Both the position numbers and the translations under genes were made by a program. Below are positions 5,768-6,202 of a stretch of DNA of 6,202 nucleotides, piece by piece; the stretch's first letter is position 1, and each line of letters starts with the position of its first letter. The notes under the pieces were generated by a model. It ran no database searches and had not been told where the DNA came from. It was given only the letters and a program-made list of their open reading frames with translations. This DNA is from Thermoplasmata archaeon. GTDB lineage: Archaea > Thermoplasmatota > Thermoplasmata > Lutacidiplasmatales > UBA184. The stretch is from NCBI GenBank assembly GCA_030042955.1, contig JASHYQ010000099.1, positions 1 through 6,202 on the forward strand, given 5' to 3'.

Positions 5768-5932
5768 CTACCACCTTCGGAGCGCCTGGGCCAGCTGCCT
5801 TACCTCGGCTCTCGTCTGGTGGCGCGGCGTCTTCCGAGTGTACCCGGCACAGGAACAGGCGCGACACTGCAGGTCCGGCCCGTGCAGCCGCAACTGGTGA
5901 AGACACCCAGGTGTCTCGCACTCTGTCGTCAG
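5768..5932 (-). CDS. Cys/His-rich zinc-finger-like small protein (non-canonical start)
   Basis: Counting from a CTG at 5932, the frame has 54 codons and contains TECETPGCLHQLRLHG followed by LQCRACSCAGYTRK and a C-terminal helix (RAEVRQLAQALRRW). Paired cysteines, spaced as in a small zinc ribbon, followed by a basic helix suggest a nucleic-acid-binding protein. By hand count about three quarters of third positions are G or C, as expected for a gene here. The frame has no ATG, GTG or TTG ahead of the first cysteine; it is open upstream to a stop inside the preceding basic-peptide gene, with CTG codons at 5932 and 5974. It may start at CTG, depend on a frameshift from the upstream gene, or be disrupted by a sequence error. 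It begins five bases after that gene's stop. Confidence 0.42.
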   Translation of the reverse strand: MTTECETPGCLHQLRLHGPDLQCRACSCAGYTRKTPRHQTRAEVRQLAQALRRW

Positions 5933-5936
5933 AGGC

Positions 5937-6050
5937 TTACTTCGCCTTCTGACGGCGGGCGCGTCTTCGTGCAGCCACCTTCAAGAGCCTGGATCGACGG
6001 TTGCGCTTTCGGGACCCCGGGGTTCTGCGCGTCCTTACGCTCTTGGCCAT
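5937..6050 (-). CDS. 37-residue Arg/Lys-rich small basic protein
   Basis: ATG 6050 opens a 37-codon frame ending in TAA at 5937-5939. The product (start MAKSVRTRRTPGSRKRNRRS, end RRRARRQKAK) is about half Arg and Lys with no acidic residue, like very small ribosomal or rRNA-binding proteins such as L39e or actinobacterial bS22, though it matches neither that I can recognise. A strong ribosome-binding site, GGTGAGGAG (6059-6067), sits eight bases before the start, the best in the window, which is the main reason to believe the gene. It heads the minus-strand cluster, directly followed by the zinc-finger-like frame. Likely role: RNA or DNA charge neutralisation or binding, by composition only. 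Confidence 0.55.
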   Translation of the reverse strand: MAKSVRTRRTPGSRKRNRRSRLLKVAARRRARRQKAK

Positions 6051-6058
6051 AGCAGCAG

Positions 6059-6067
6059 CTCCTCACC
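6059..6067 (-). promoter_or_regulatory. Strong ribosome-binding site for the small basic protein
   Basis: GGTGAGGAG on the minus strand combines the GGTGA and GAGGAG elements complementary to the 16S rRNA tail and lies eight bases before ATG 6050. It decides the start of the 37-residue gene. A possible TATA-like GGTTATCC lies upstream at about 6095-6102. Confidence 0.6.
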
Positions 6068-6156
6068 GAAACCTAGAGGGAGAGAGTGGGAGGGCGGATA
6101 ACCTCGAGTACCGACTCCTATCCCCTGGGCACGTCTGTGCGTTGAGGGCGGTCGCG

Positions 6157-6202
6157 ATGATGTTCACGAAGAAGAGCTATGGGAGCAAGTCCGACAGAAT
6201 AA
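6157..6202 (+). CDS. Possible start of a divergent gene, cut by the window edge
   Basis: Two consecutive ATG codons at 6157 and 6160 open a frame that stays open to the window end (MMFTKKSYGSKSDRI). GAGGGCGGT (6144-6152) could be its ribosome-binding site. If real, it is divergent from the small basic protein gene and shares the roughly 105-base intergenic region with it. Fifteen codons are too few to assign a family or to exclude chance. Confidence 0.3.
   Translation, partial: MMFTKKSYGSKSDRI

Overview
The window is GC-rich and most likely archaeal, perhaps from a high-GC lineage such as a soil Thermoplasmatota relative. That is an inference from four things: an AbrB-type/PIN toxin-antitoxin pair, TATA-like boxes about 26 bases before starts, GGTG-type ribosome-binding sites, and small zinc-ribbon and primase-like proteins of a kind I associate with archaeal accessory regions. 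There are no rRNA, tRNA, CRISPR or transposase genes, and the lineage could not be tested here.

Layout, left to right. Bases 1-332 are non-coding, with hairpins and a palindrome that probably controls the next operon. Then come vapB (333-581, +) and vapC (571-954, +), overlapping by 11 bases and translationally coupled. Convergent to them is a 525-codon phosphoesterase of the phospholipase C/acid phosphatase AcpA superfamily (1061-2638, -) with no signal peptide. A gene-poor stretch of about 850 bases follows (2639-3484), holding a perfect 10-bp tandem repeat, a terminator-like hairpin and a TATA-like box. A GTG-started gene (3485-4324, +) encodes a 279-residue protein with two copies of a paired aromatic GYxYFL repeat module and a C-terminal zinc ribbon.

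The right third is a minus-strand cluster, read right to left: a 37-residue Arg/Lys-rich protein with a strong ribosome-binding site (5937-6050), a Cys/His-rich zinc-finger-like reading frame without a normal start codon (5768-5932), a gap of about 450 bases, a small unknown protein (5044-5319), and a coupled protein with archaeo-eukaryotic-primase-like motifs (4473-5054). A possible divergent gene starts at the right edge (6157).

The toxin-antitoxin pair, the orphan zinc-ribbon repeat protein and the miniature primase-like pair give this the look of an accessory or former mobile-element region. The best candidates for undescribed biology are the duplicated GYxYFL zinc-ribbon protein and the cluster containing the miniature primase-like protein, the basic peptide and the zinc-finger frame.
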